A DNA stretch of 50,433 nt from Burkholderiales bacterium (GCA_030833315.1 JAURHM010000002.1:65323-115755), one strand, 5' to 3'; shown: positions 15,491-24,564, counted from the stretch's first letter. Translations and numbers: made by a program. Notes: a model not told the origin generated them from the sequence alone.

Positions 15491-16378
15491 ATGAGCGATG
15501 CCCCGCTGTACAAGACCGATCTGAAAAGCCTGCCCTTCCTGCATCGCGGCAAGGTGCGCGACATCTATGCCGTCGGTGACGACAAGCTGCTGGTGGTGCA
15601 GAGCGACCGGCTGTCCGCTTTCGACGTCATTCTCGATGATCCGATTCCCGGCAAGGGCCGTGTGCTGACCGAGCTGTCGTATTTCTGGTTCGACAAGCTC
15701 AAGCACATCATCCCCAATCATCTGACCGGCATCGACCCGGCAAGCGTGGTTGCGCCCGAAGAACGCGCCCAGATCGCCGGCCGTTCGATGGTTGTGCACA
15801 AATACAAACCGCTGATGATCGAAGCCGTGGTGCGCGGTTACATCATCGGCTCGGGCTGGAGCGATTACCAGAAGACCGGCGCGGTCTGCGGCATCAAACT
15901 ACCCGCTGGACTGAAGCAGGCGGAAAAACTGGCGCAGCCGATTTTTACGCCGGCATCGAAAGCCCCCGCCGGTCACCATGACGAAAACATCACTTACGAC
16001 GAAGCCGTCGCTACCGTCGGTGCGAAACATGCGGCGCAGGTGAAAGAAGTGTCGATCCGGCTGTACAACGAAGCGGCGACATTCGCGGCGACCCGCGGCA
16101 TCATCATCGCCGATACCAAATTCGAATTCGGCGAAGATGCCAATGGCAATATCGTGTTGATCGACGAGGCGCTGACCCCGGACTCCTCGCGTTTTTGGCC
16201 CGCGGCCGAATACCGCACCGGCATCAGCCCGCCCAGTTTCGACAAACAGTTTGTGCGCGACTGGCTGGAAACCCAGCCCTGGAACAAAACTGCGCCCGCG
16301 CCGCGCCTGCCGGCGGAAGTGCTGAAAAAAACCTCGGAGAAGTATCGCGAGTCCCAGACCATGTTGTTAGGTCATTGA
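15491..16378 (+). CDS. purC: phosphoribosylaminoimidazole-succinocarboxamide synthase PurC
   Basis: A 295-residue SAICAR synthase, joining CAIR and aspartate with ATP. Seen: [28 protein letters not shown] split over two N-terminal strands, the [18 protein letters not shown] segment, [11 protein letters not shown], and the C-terminal DTKFEFGED and [15 protein letters not shown] motifs. This is the longer bacterial/yeast-type form rather than the ~240-residue enterobacterial form. It starts 6 bases after purK and ends 1 base before the next ATG. Confidence 0.97.
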   Translation: MSDAPLYKTDLKSLPFLHRGKVRDIYAVGDDKLLVVQSDRLSAFDVILDDPIPGKGRVLTELSYFWFDKLKHIIPNHLTGIDPASVVAPEERAQIAGRSMVVHKYKPLMIEAVVRGYIIGSGWSDYQKTGAVCGIKLPAGLKQAEKLAQPIFTPASKAPAGHHDENITYDEAVATVGAKHAAQVKEVSIRLYNEAATFAATRGIIIADTKFEFGEDANGNIVLIDEALTPDSSRFWPAAEYRTGISPPSFDKQFVRDWLETQPWNKTAPAPRLPAEVLKKTSEKYRESQTMLLGH

Positions 16379-16379
16379 G

Positions 16380-17555
16380 ATGAATGCAGGAGCGGGCAAA
16401 TTGTTCACCGACGGTGATCGCGCCGATGCGGCGCATGCCGTGACCACGGGCATCCTGCCGGACCGCGACATCGCCAAGCTGATCGAAGGCGGCCGCATCA
16501 GCGCCGACGGTGGTGTTGATCCGTCGCAGATCCAGCCGGCAAGCCTTGACCTGCGCCTTGGCGCCACTGCATGGCGCGTGCGCGCCAGTTTTCTGCCGGG
16601 CAAGTCATCGACGGTGCAGGCGAAAATCGACCGCCTGAAAATGCACCAGATCGACCTGACCAAGCCGACCGTGCTGGAAAAAGGTTGCGTCTACATCGCC
16701 GAGCTGATGGAAGAACTGAAGCTGCCCGCCGATATCGCCGGCGCCGCCAATCCGAAAAGCTCCACCGGCCGCCTCGATATTTTCACGCGCCTGATCACCG
16801 ACGCCGGTGTGGAGTTCGAAGGTGTCGCCGCCGGCTACAAGGGCAAGCTGTATGTGGAAATCATGCCGCATACCTTCAGCGTGCTCGCGCAGCAGGGTAC
16901 GCGGTTGAATCAGATCCGTTTCATGCGCGGCAATCCGCCGCCCTCCGACGCCAAGCTTACCGAACTCGACCAGACGCTGAAGCTGGTGTATTCCGATACC
17001 GACGGTCCGCAGCCGGCGATGATCAAGAACGGCCTGTGGGTGTCGGTCGATCTGGAAGGCGATTCAAGCAACGGCATCATCGGTTACCGCGCCAAGCATC
17101 ATGCGCCGCTGATCGACCTGTCAAAACTCAATCACTACGATCCGCTCGATTTCTGGGAGCCGATCCAGCGCAACGCCGACCGGTCACTGGTGCTGAATCC
17201 AGATGATTTTTACATCCTCGTGTCGCGCGAGCGCGTGCGCATCCCCAACAACTTTGCCGCATCGATGGTGCCCTACGATCCGTCGGTCGGTGAATTCCGC
17301 ATCCACTACGCCGGCTTTTTTGATCCAGGTTTCGGTTACGGCACCAACAACCTCAAGGGTGCGCGCGCGGTGCTCGAAGTCCGCTCGCACGACGTGCCGT
17401 TCATGATCGAACACGGCCAGGACGTCGGTCGCCTGATCTACGAACGCCTCCTCGGCGAACCGCAGAGCATTTACGGCGTGACCATTGGCTCCAATTACCA
17501 GTCGCAGGGATTGAAGCTGTCCAAGCAGTTCAAGCCGCTGGCGATGGCGGTCTGA
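16380..17555 (+). CDS. double-domain 2'-deoxycytidine 5'-triphosphate deaminase
   Basis: A 391-residue protein with two dUTPase/DCD-like beta-barrel repeats, about twice the usual length of Dcd. The first copy has IQPASLDLRLGATAWRV, then NPKSSTGRLDIFTRLITD with the SSxxR catalytic motif and a conserved Glu in LYVEI. The second copy has FRIHYAGFFDPGFGYG and LEVRSHD but no SSxxR, so it looks catalytically degenerate. It would convert dCTP to dUTP for dTMP synthesis. It starts 1 base after purC and so is probably co-transcribed with the purine genes. A weak hairpin plus TTTT follows the stop. The family is known mainly as an annotated long DCD; biochemical function is inferred. Confidence 0.88.
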   Translation: MNAGAGKLFTDGDRADAAHAVTTGILPDRDIAKLIEGGRISADGGVDPSQIQPASLDLRLGATAWRVRASFLPGKSSTVQAKIDRLKMHQIDLTKPTVLEKGCVYIAELMEELKLPADIAGAANPKSSTGRLDIFTRLITDAGVEFEGVAAGYKGKLYVEIMPHTFSVLAQQGTRLNQIRFMRGNPPPSDAKLTELDQTLKLVYSDTDGPQPAMIKNGLWVSVDLEGDSSNGIIGYRAKHHAPLIDLSKLNHYDPLDFWEPIQRNADRSLVLNPDDFYILVSRERVRIPNNFAASMVPYDPSVGEFRIHYAGFFDPGFGYGTNNLKGARAVLEVRSHDVPFMIEHGQDVGRLIYERLLGEPQSIYGVTIGSNYQSQGLKLSKQFKPLAMAV

Positions 17556-17575
17556 CCGGCGGCGACCGCGGTTTT
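17547..17575 (+). terminator. possible terminator after the pur-dcd run
   Basis: GCGGTC (17547-17552, overlapping the dcd stop) pairs with GACCGC (17564-17569), followed by GGTTTT. The stem is only 6 bp and the T-run short, but it lies between convergent genes where a terminator is expected. Confidence 0.35.
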
Positions 17576-18449
17576 AGCCGTCAACCTCCCTCTGGAACGG
17601 CTGCCCCAGTATCCAGCGGATGATCTCGTGGGACACCGACTTTTCAATGCCAAGAAAGTTGTGGTGCGCCCACGGGCCGCATTCAGCGCGGGCGGATTTT
17701 GCGAGATCTTCATAACCGCCCGAGGCCGCAATCAACGGAAAACTGTTTTCCCTGGCGACAGTGCTTGAGTCCTGAAAGAGGGTGTTGCGACACCCGTCCT
17801 TGCGATGACCCACGATCAGCACGCGCTGTTTAAGCTGACCCCAGCCAAATCGTTCCAGCGATTCGCCACGACTGTCACGGTACAAGGCCGACAACGCGAT
17901 AATGCCACTAACTTTTTGCTGAAGATATTTCCCGATATACGCCACGGAAAGTCCGCCGCGGCTGATGCCGATCAGATAAACCGGCATATCACCATGATGT
18001 TTACGCAGATCGTTAATGATCGCGCCGATATCCTGCGCATGTCGTTCGGTCATGCGGAAGCCCCGCCACAATTCTTTCTGATCGGATGGGGTATCGGCGA
18101 TAGCGACCACAAAACCGTTATCGGCAAACTGTTGCCTGCTGCGCTGCAGGAAGCCGGCTTCATTGAATTTGACTTCGCTGCCGGTGCCGCGTGTATTCAA
18201 TACGCCGCCGCCGCCCGGCAGCATGATCAGGGCGGCTCGGATTTGTGATGCAGGTTCAACTAGAACGTAGGGTTGTTGCACCCCGTCCCTGGAGTTGATC
18301 ACGACAAGGCGATCTTTCGCCGCTGCGGGTGCGCTGGCAAAAAGCAGGACAAGCAGAGCCATTAGTGGGAGTGAACGATTCAGCACTTTGTGGATGCAGA
18401 AAATAATGATTTTGCGGATCAGACGCTTAGATTTTAACGTGTGGAGCAC
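17574..18449 (-). CDS. secreted or membrane-anchored alpha/beta hydrolase
   Basis: About 291 residues from GTG 18449, which has GAGAGGAG four bases upstream; an ATG at 18494 would add 15 residues without a ribosome binding site. A basic N-terminus (KSKRLIRK) and a long hydrophobic stretch ending ASAPAAAKD indicate a signal peptide or anchor. The core has LIMLPGGGG (oxyanion-side turn), the nucleophile elbow GISRGGLSVA, and candidate acid and base residues near SGGYED and WAHHNFLGIE. It is an uncharacterised dienelactone-hydrolase-like protein, convergent with dcd and divergent from tsaC. The substrate is unknown. Confidence 0.8.
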   Translation of the reverse strand: MLHTLKSKRLIRKIIIFCIHKVLNRSLPLMALLVLLFASAPAAAKDRLVVINSRDGVQQPYVLVEPASQIRAALIMLPGGGGVLNTRGTGSEVKFNEAGFLQRSRQQFADNGFVVAIADTPSDQKELWRGFRMTERHAQDIGAIINDLRKHHGDMPVYLIGISRGGLSVAYIGKYLQQKVSGIIALSALYRDSRGESLERFGWGQLKQRVLIVGHRKDGCRNTLFQDSSTVARENSFPLIAASGGYEDLAKSARAECGPWAHHNFLGIEKSVSHEIIRWILGQPFQREVDG

Positions 18450-18510
18450 GTGACTCCTCTCAGGGTCAAGCGTCTGGAGCTTGCGACAGAGCAATAACCC
18501 ATTGTTTTAA

Positions 18511-18539
18511 TAGATTAATTTTTTAGTTTCCCGCATAAT
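18511..18539 (+). promoter_or_regulatory. putative tsaC promoter giving a leaderless transcript
   Basis: CATAAT (18534-18539, 5/6 to the -10 consensus) lies 17 bases after TAGATT (18511-18516, weak -35) in an AT-rich stretch. The predicted start falls on or beside the A of the tsaC ATG at 18546, and no Shine-Dalgarno sequence at normal spacing is visible. Confidence 0.35.
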
Positions 18540-18545
18540 TCCAAG

Positions 18546-19544
18546 ATGAATAGCGCCGTGCCCTCGTTACCCGCCGCAAAGATTGCCGAAGCAGCCGCAC
18601 AACTCAAAGCCGGCGAACTCGTCGCGTTTCCCACTGAAACGGTCTACGGCCTCGGTGCGGACGCATCGAACGCGGATGCCGTGCGCAAAGTGTTTGCCGC
18701 CAAAGGCCGCCCTGCTGATCATCCGCTGATCGTGCACATCGCGGATACGGTGCAGCTGGCCAACTGGGCGCGCGAGATTCCGCAGGCAGTACACACGCTC
18801 GCTCAAAAATTCTGGCCAGGTCCGCTGACGCTGGTGCTCAAACGCCATCCGAACGTACTCGATGCCGTCACCGGCGGACAGGACACCGTGGCGATCCGTA
18901 TGCCTTCCCACCCGGTGGCGCAGGCATTGCTGCGCGCCTTCGGCGGCGGCGTGGCTGCGCCGTCGGCCAACCGTTTCGGTCGCGTGTCATCAACCACCGC
19001 CGCGCATGTGCGCGAGGAATTCGGCGACACCGTCGCCTGTGTGCTCGACGGCGGCGCCACCGACGTCGGCATCGAATCGACCATCATCGATTGTTCGGGA
19101 GAGGCGCCCGCGCTGTTGCGGCCGGGCATGATCACGCCGCAACAGATTGAAGCCGTGCTGGGTGCGCCGGTGGCCGTACCGCTGGCTGGATCACCGCGTG
19201 CCTCCGGCATGCTCGACAAACACTACGCGCCGCAGACGCCGCTGATGCAGATGGAAGGTGATCTCGTCGTTGAACTCGCGCACAGCCTGGTGCGCCAGGG
19301 CAAACGCGTCGCCGTACTGGCACGCACCCGGTTGCAGCCGCTGCTCGACAACCTGATCTGGATTGCAGCGCCCGCGGATGCCGCCGGTTACGCGCATGAC
19401 CTGTATGCCAACCTGCGCACGCTCGATCATGCCGGCTGCGACGCGATACTGGTCGAACAGCCGCCCGATGAGACGCTATGGCTGGCCATCCGCGACCGGC
19501 TGAACCGGGCTGCCGCGGGTTCAGGCGGGGCGGAAAACGTTTAA
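18546..19544 (+). CDS. tsaC: threonylcarbamoyl-AMP synthase (TsaC/Sua5)
   Basis: A 332-residue Sua5-type enzyme making threonylcarbamoyl-AMP from Thr, bicarbonate and ATP for the t6A37 tRNA modification. N-terminal YrdC domain: GELVAFPTETVYGLGADA, VFAAKGRPADHPLIVHI (KxR), FWPGPLTLVLKR, SANRFGRVSSTTA, GATDVGIESTIIDCS and RPGMITPQQIE. The linker ASGMLDKHYAPQTPL leads to a C-terminal Sua5 domain, so this is the long form. Proximity to purEKC matches gene order in betaproteobacteria, though here dcd and a hydrolase gene intervene. Confidence 0.95.
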   Translation: MNSAVPSLPAAKIAEAAAQLKAGELVAFPTETVYGLGADASNADAVRKVFAAKGRPADHPLIVHIADTVQLANWAREIPQAVHTLAQKFWPGPLTLVLKRHPNVLDAVTGGQDTVAIRMPSHPVAQALLRAFGGGVAAPSANRFGRVSSTTAAHVREEFGDTVACVLDGGATDVGIESTIIDCSGEAPALLRPGMITPQQIEAVLGAPVAVPLAGSPRASGMLDKHYAPQTPLMQMEGDLVVELAHSLVRQGKRVAVLARTRLQPLLDNLIWIAAPADAAGYAHDLYANLRTLDHAGCDAILVEQPPDETLWLAIRDRLNRAAAGSGGAENV

Positions 19545-19623
19545 GGCATTTCACCCTGTGCAGGGCCGATGCCCGTTGTTACACTGACAATTCTGACGGT
19601 CCGGCAGCCGAAGCCATTTAGCC

Positions 19624-20583
19624 ATGCGACGCAGCGATTTCGACATAACCGACAAGATCCGCACCACCGATGCCATTGACGTCTGCGATGAAGTCGTACG
19701 CCTGTTCCGTCGCCTGTTCCCCAAGTGCAGTGCCCGTACGCTGGAGCGCGCTTTTGACGATCTGTCGAAGTATTACCACGGCAAACATCCCGACTATCAC
19801 CCCTGTGACACTGAATACCACGACATCCAGCACGTGCTGGATGTGACTCTGGCGATGGCGCGGCTGCTCGACGGCTACCAGCGTGATCTGCAGGAAGCCA
19901 AACCGCTGACGCCCGAGCTGTTCACCGTCGGTATGGTCACCGCGCTGTTCCATGATTTCGGTTATCTGCGCAAGCGCAGCGACCGCAAGCACAAGTTTGG
20001 CGCCGAATACACGCTGACCCATGTTTCACGCGGCTCGAAGTTCCTGCTTGAATACATGCCGACCATCGGTCTGAAAAAATACGCACGCGACGCGTCGGTG
20101 ATCATCCATTTCACCGGTTATGAACGTGATCCCTTGACCATCCGCATGGATAATCCGGTGATGCGCCGCGTCGGTGAAATCCTCGGCACCGCCGACATCA
20201 TTGCGCAAATGGCGGATCGATGTTATCTCGAAAAATGCCATGACCGGCTGTATCCCGAGTTTGTGCTCGGTGGACTCGCGCGCCGCAAACAGCCCGACGG
20301 CAAAATCATCGTAGTCTATAAATCGGGCATGGACCTGCTGAGCAAGACCCCGGCGTTTTACGTCAACGCCATGAAGCGTCTCAATGAGAAGTTGCACCAG
20401 GCTTATCGTTACGCCGAAGTCCACTTCGGTGGCGGCAATCTCTACCTCGAAGAAATGAAAAAAAACGAGGATTACATCCTTGCCGCAGGCAAATCGACCT
20501 ACCCCGGGTTTCTGCGCCGCAAAGCGCCGCGCACCCTGGTCCAGGGCATCAAGACTTATCCGGAAACACTGGTCATCCACTGA
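19624..20583 (+). CDS. HD/PDEase-like metal-dependent phosphohydrolase
   Basis: A 319-residue single-domain protein with EYHDIQHVLDVTLAMARLL (H66, D67, H70, D73) and ALFHDFGYLRKRSD (H110, D111). The first motif resembles the YHNxxHxxDV signature of class I cyclic nucleotide phosphodiesterases and the second is the HD pair; both would bind two metal ions. Downstream TADIIAQMADRCYLEK supplies the usual further Asp. No sensor, GGDEF or membrane domain is attached. A cyclic nucleotide or nucleotide monophosphate hydrolase is plausible, but the substrate is not determined. It stands alone, 79 bases after tsaC, with a weak ribosome binding site. Confidence 0.82.
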   Translation: MRRSDFDITDKIRTTDAIDVCDEVVRLFRRLFPKCSARTLERAFDDLSKYYHGKHPDYHPCDTEYHDIQHVLDVTLAMARLLDGYQRDLQEAKPLTPELFTVGMVTALFHDFGYLRKRSDRKHKFGAEYTLTHVSRGSKFLLEYMPTIGLKKYARDASVIIHFTGYERDPLTIRMDNPVMRRVGEILGTADIIAQMADRCYLEKCHDRLYPEFVLGGLARRKQPDGKIIVVYKSGMDLLSKTPAFYVNAMKRLNEKLHQAYRYAEVHFGGGNLYLEEMKKNEDYILAAGKSTYPGFLRRKAPRTLVQGIKTYPETLVIH

Positions 20584-20657
20584 CCGGTTTTGCAGGGTAA
20601 AGTGCATCCCGGGGCAGAAGCTCCGACCCGTAGCGGGTTGCCACGACGCGGGATTCA

Positions 20658-21617
20658 ATGATCAACAACAAGAAAGCCGTCATGAAACACGACCTAATCC
20701 TGACCGCCAAAGGTCACCCCGGCACCCAGAAACGCATGGAGCAGGAATTCGAGCTGATCAAGCTGTGGGAGCAGCCCGACCGTGCTGCCGCACTCAAGGC
20801 CGCCGCCCCGAAAATCCGCGCGCTGGCTCACACCGGCCACAGCAAGGTCGATGCCACGCTGATGGATGCGCTGCCCAAGCTGGAGATCATTGCCAACTTC
20901 GGCGTCGGCGTCGACCAGATCGACCTCGATGCCGCCAAACAGCGCGGCATCATCGTCACCAACACCGCGAACGTGCTCAACGACTGTGTTGCCGACTGCG
21001 CGATCGCGCTGGTGCTCAACACCCTGCGCAAATTCCCTCAGGCCGACAAATATGTCCGCGCCGGACTGTGGAAAACCCAGGGTACCTATCAATTCACCAC
21101 CTCGCTGGGCGGCAAGACGCTGGGCATCCTCGGCCTCGGCCGCATCGGCGAGGAAATCGCTGCACGCGCCAAAGCCTTCAAGATGAACATCCGTTATCAC
21201 AACCGCAACAAAAAAGACGTGCCGTACCCGTACGATCCGGACGTGGTCACGCTGGCGAAAAATTGCGATGTACTGGTGGCGATCACCCCCGGCGGTCCGG
21301 AAACCAAGGGCATCGTCAACGCCGCCGTGCTCGACGCGCTGGGCCCACAGGGTTATTTCGTCAACGTTGCGCGCGGTTCGGTGGTCGATCAGCCGGTACT
21401 GCTGAAATATCTGCGGGACAAAAAAATCGCCGGCGCGGGACTGGATGTTTACTACGACGAACCTGATGTCGATCCGGCTTTTTTCGAACTCGACAACGCC
21501 GTGCTGCTGCCGCATATGGCCAGCGCCACCAATGAAACCCGCACGGCGATGGGCGGGCTGCAGATCGAGAACATCCTGCTTCACCTCAGCGGCAAGCCGG
21601 TAAAAACACCGGTCTAA
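20658..21617 (+). CDS. D-2-hydroxyacid dehydrogenase (glyoxylate/hydroxypyruvate reductase-like)
   Basis: A 319-residue NAD(P)-dependent D-isomer-specific 2-hydroxyacid dehydrogenase. Seen: NFGVGVDQIDLDAAKQRGI, the Rossmann motif GILGLGRIGEEIAARA, NVARGSVVDQPVL (catalytic Arg region shifted into ITPGGPETKGI), and LPHMASATNETRTAM with the catalytic His. It would reduce a 2-keto acid such as glyoxylate or hydroxypyruvate, or work in reverse. ATG 20658 is used; ATG 20682 (MKHDLIL) is equally possible. The CoA-transferase gene follows after 29 bases, so the two may form an operon. Confidence 0.9.
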   Translation: MINNKKAVMKHDLILTAKGHPGTQKRMEQEFELIKLWEQPDRAAALKAAAPKIRALAHTGHSKVDATLMDALPKLEIIANFGVGVDQIDLDAAKQRGIIVTNTANVLNDCVADCAIALVLNTLRKFPQADKYVRAGLWKTQGTYQFTTSLGGKTLGILGLGRIGEEIAARAKAFKMNIRYHNRNKKDVPYPYDPDVVTLAKNCDVLVAITPGGPETKGIVNAAVLDALGPQGYFVNVARGSVVDQPVLLKYLRDKKIAGAGLDVYYDEPDVDPAFFELDNAVLLPHMASATNETRTAMGGLQIENILLHLSGKPVKTPV

Positions 21618-21646
21618 GGAAGGGCCGCCGCTGCAGGCCCTGACGC

Positions 21647-22858
21647 ATGATGAACCAAAAAATCCTGCGCGACATCACCGTCGTCGACATGACCGAAGGC
21701 GTGGCCGGACCCTATGCCGCCACGCTGCTCGGCGACATGGGTGCGCAGGTCATCAAGATCGAACGCCAGGACGGAGACTGGCAGCGCAGTGCCGGCAAGG
21801 GCGAGCCCGGGCGCTTCGGCAATCCGCAGTTCATTGCACTCAACCGCAACAAACGCGATATCGGCGTTGATCTTGGCACGACAGGCGGTCGCGGTATCGT
21901 CGAGCGCCTGATCAGCAAGGCCGATGTGGTGGTCTCCAACTACCGCGCCGGCGTGATGGCCAAGCTGGGTTTCGATTACGCGCGCTGCAAGGCACTCAAG
22001 CCTGACATCATCTACTGCACGATCTCCGGCTTTGGCCAGGACGGCGCCTATGCGCAGCTGCCCGCCAGCGACACCATCCTGCAGGCGATCAGCGGCGTGA
22101 TGAGTGTGGTCGGCGAACCCGACGGCGAACCGCTGCGTGTGGGTTTTCCGCTGATCGACATGACCACGGCGAACTCCGCCGTGCAATCGGTGCTGCTGGC
22201 GCTGTATGGCCGTTTGACCGGGCAGGGCGGGGCAAACATCGACGTCAGCCTGATGGCCGCGGCCGCTTCATTGATGTGCGGCGGTTTTACTGAATTCATG
22301 GCCTCGGGCCGTCTCCCGCCTCGCCAGGGCAACCAGAACAGCCTGCTCGCACCGGCAGGTGCCTTCAAGGTCGCGGGCGGGCGTTACATCAGCGTTGCCG
22401 TGCTGCGCGATTCGCACTGGCAGAAATTCTGCGCGGCGCTGGGGTTGGAGCCACTGGCCGATGACGCGCGTTTTACGACTAACGCTGCACGTGTCGCGCA
22501 CCGTGCCGAACTCGACGCGATCATTACGCCGCTGTTCGAAGCCAGACCTTCGGAATACTGGCTGGAAACACTACGCGCGGCCGACATCCTCTGCGGTCCG
22601 ATCAATACCGTTGCGGATGTACTGGCCGATCGCGCGTTAAAAGCCTGTCTGCCGCTGATCGACATCGGGTTGCCAAATGCTGCGCAGACGCTGGGCACGC
22701 CGATCCGTTACAACGGCGAGTTTTTCAGTGCCGAACGGGCGGCGCCGGCGAAGGGGCAGCACACCCGCGAAGTGCTCGCGGAGATTGGTTACAGCGCCGA
22801 AGAAATCGAAGGCTTGTTGCAGGCCGGCAGTGCATTTACCGAATCAGGCAAGGCATAA
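21647..22858 (+). CDS. class III CoA-transferase (CaiB/BaiF family)
   Basis: A 403-residue family III CoA-transferase, moving CoA from an acyl-CoA to a free acid by a ping-pong or ternary mechanism. Seen: VVDMTEGVAGPYAATLLGDMGAQVIKIE at the N-terminus split across the CoA-binding region, YCTISGFGQDGAYAQ, PASDTILQAISG with the candidate catalytic Asp, and GFPLIDMTTANSAVQSVLLA. It is one of two in the window; the other (47045-48268) is a distinct subfamily. It follows the 2-hydroxyacid dehydrogenase and is convergent with a Bug gene, which suggests 2-hydroxyacid activation, but this is inference. Confidence 0.92.
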   Translation: MMNQKILRDITVVDMTEGVAGPYAATLLGDMGAQVIKIERQDGDWQRSAGKGEPGRFGNPQFIALNRNKRDIGVDLGTTGGRGIVERLISKADVVVSNYRAGVMAKLGFDYARCKALKPDIIYCTISGFGQDGAYAQLPASDTILQAISGVMSVVGEPDGEPLRVGFPLIDMTTANSAVQSVLLALYGRLTGQGGANIDVSLMAAAASLMCGGFTEFMASGRLPPRQGNQNSLLAPAGAFKVAGGRYISVAVLRDSHWQKFCAALGLEPLADDARFTTNAARVAHRAELDAIITPLFEARPSEYWLETLRAADILCGPINTVADVLADRALKACLPLIDIGLPNAAQTLGTPIRYNGEFFSAERAAPAKGQHTREVLAEIGYSAEEIEGLLQAGSAFTESGKA

Positions 22859-22882
22859 AAGCGATGTCGATGCCGTCGCACT

Positions 22883-23872
22883 TCACTGCGGCTCAATCCC
22901 CGCGCTGGCCATGATTTTCTTGTAGCGCGGAATATCCCGCGCCAACACCGCCGCGAATTCCTCCGGGCCGTTGGCAATGATGTCATTACCGCGCGCCAGC
23001 GCGATCTCGGCAATGTCCCTGGCTGACAGCACCTTGACCACTTCCTGATGCATTCTGCGGATCAGCGCGTTCGGTGTACCTTTCGGTGCAAGCAGACCGT
23101 GCCAGTTGCCGAATTCGTAACCGGCCAGCCCCTGCTCCTGGATTGTCGGCGTATCCGGCAGCAGTTGGGAGCGCTTCGCCGTGGTAACGCCGTAAATTTT
23201 CATGCGGCCGCTGCGGACATGCGGTGTCACCGCGGGGATCGACAGCAGCGCGACCGACACTTCATTCGACAGCAGCGCGACTTCGGAAGGCGAGCTGCCC
23301 TTGTAAGGGATGTTGTTCAGCGTGATGCCCGACAGGTACTTCAGCACTTCGGTCGCCACCGCACCGTTGGCACCGGCCACGGCGATGGTGATGCGCCCCG
23401 GTTCTTTTTTCGCGACAGCGATGAATTCACTGTAATTGTTCGGTGCGAATTTCGGATGGGCGACCAGCGCTGTACCCGCCGAAACCAGCTGGGTGATTGG
23501 CGCGAAATCACGCTGCGGGTCGTAGGGCAGCTTTTTGTAGAGCCCGACATTCATCACCATGCTGCCGATATTGCCGATCAGCAGCGTATTACCGTCCGGC
23601 ACCGCGCGCGCTCCGATCTCGGAGGCGATGATGCCGTTCACGCTTTGCCGGTTGTCGACGATCAGGCTCTGGCCGATGGCCTCGCTGACGCGCGTGGAAA
23701 TCAGCCGTACCGCAAAATCCGAAGGCCCGCCCGGCGCCGAAGGAACCAGAATGCGGATCGGCCGTTTCTGTTCCATCTGGGCCTGGGCGGGTGCGGCGCC
23801 TAGCGCGGGCAGCAGCATGGCGACCAGCGCGAACAGCAGAATCGACAACGGACGGAAATGGGTGTGAGGCAT
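22883..23872 (-). CDS. TctC/Bug family substrate-binding protein
   Basis: A 329-residue periplasmic binding protein. N-terminal hydrophobic signal (LSILLFALVAMLLPALGAAPAQAQ), then KRPIRILVPSAPGGPSDFA, VDNRQSVNGIIASE (the usual GAGG is replaced by SVNG), and hinge IPYKGSSPSEVALLSNE. It is divergent enough from the other Bug proteins to expect a different ligand. It is transcribed towards the CoA-transferase and lies downstream of the thioesterase gene on the same strand, after an 81-bp gap. Confidence 0.92.
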   Translation of the reverse strand: MPHTHFRPLSILLFALVAMLLPALGAAPAQAQMEQKRPIRILVPSAPGGPSDFAVRLISTRVSEAIGQSLIVDNRQSVNGIIASEIGARAVPDGNTLLIGNIGSMVMNVGLYKKLPYDPQRDFAPITQLVSAGTALVAHPKFAPNNYSEFIAVAKKEPGRITIAVAGANGAVATEVLKYLSGITLNNIPYKGSSPSEVALLSNEVSVALLSIPAVTPHVRSGRMKIYGVTTAKRSQLLPDTPTIQEQGLAGYEFGNWHGLLAPKGTPNALIRRMHQEVVKVLSARDIAEIALARGNDIIANGPEEFAAVLARDIPRYKKIMASAGIEPQ

Positions 23873-23953
23873 AAACTCCTCCTGAAACGGATACTGCGGC
23901 CTGCCGGTTGTTCTTGTATTAAGCCGGATATTTGCCCGGCTGCGAGGGAAATC

Positions 23954-24406
23954 TTAACCCCGGGGCAGCATGATCTGGGTCTGGGTGACGATCGCTGCGA
24001 CCCGGCCGTCGCCGCCCTTGATCGTGGTCTCCCAGACAGAGGTGGTGCGCCCGATATGCAGCGGAATGCTCGTCGCCTTCAACACCGGCCCGATCGCCGC
24101 GCCGAAAAAATTGGTCTTGGATTCAATGGTGCCACCGCTGTGATTGGGCGGCCGGTTGACCACGGCACCCGCAGCGCCCATGACATCCGCCATCGCCATC
24201 AGGATGCCGCCGCCGACGCGGTGGTTGCGGTTCATGTGATGCGGCTTTACAAGCAGCTGGGCAGTGACTTTGCGTGGGCTGATGACCAGCGGTTCGACGC
24301 CGATCAGCGTGGATGGGCCGAAGTGGAATATTTCGCGCGCGCTTTGCAGTTGTGCCGGGTCGGCTTTGATGCGGACAGAGGTTTTCTTTTTGCTGCGGAC
24401 GGGCAT
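23954..24406 (-). CDS. PaaI family hotdog thioesterase
   Basis: About 150 residues from ATG 24406 (MPVRSKKK; CCGGAGC upstream). A longer frame to 24601 would overlap the divergent Bug gene and is not used. Hotdog-fold features: HHMNRNHRVGGGILMAMADVMGAAGA (the central helix with the HxxxxGG-type turn), GGTIESKTNFFGAA, and LHIGRTTSVWETTI. It would hydrolyse an acyl-CoA, often an aromatic or short branched acyl-CoA in PaaI relatives. It shares a 175-bp divergent intergenic region with the Bug gene at 24582. Confidence 0.85.
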   Translation of the reverse strand: MPVRSKKKTSVRIKADPAQLQSAREIFHFGPSTLIGVEPLVISPRKVTAQLLVKPHHMNRNHRVGGGILMAMADVMGAAGAVVNRPPNHSGGTIESKTNFFGAAIGPVLKATSIPLHIGRTTSVWETTIKGGDGRVAAIVTQTQIMLPRG

Positions 24407-24534
24407 GTTTTCGGGCTCCGGAGTGCAGAAGATGGGTGCAAAGCATAGGGGAAATTGCTGGATCATCGCTGGCCAGTTCCGGATTGTGTCGGGCAAGAGG
24501 GGCGTCCGAAACAGATTTAAAATCCGGAACCCGT

Positions 24535-24564
24535 CGTACACTCTGCGTCCTGAACCACTATAAG
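24535..24564 (+). promoter_or_regulatory. putative promoter for the Bug-monooxygenase operon
   Basis: TATAAG (24559-24564, 5/6) is preceded at 18 bases by CGTACA (24535-24540, 3/6). A start near 24571 would leave a very short leader containing the AGAGGAG ribosome binding site of the gene at 24582. Confidence 0.4.

Noticed and set aside
20584-20657. Small ACCCG-TAG-CGGGT hairpin after the HD gene as a terminator
   Set aside because: The 5-bp stem has no following T-run and lies in ordinary GC-rich sequence.
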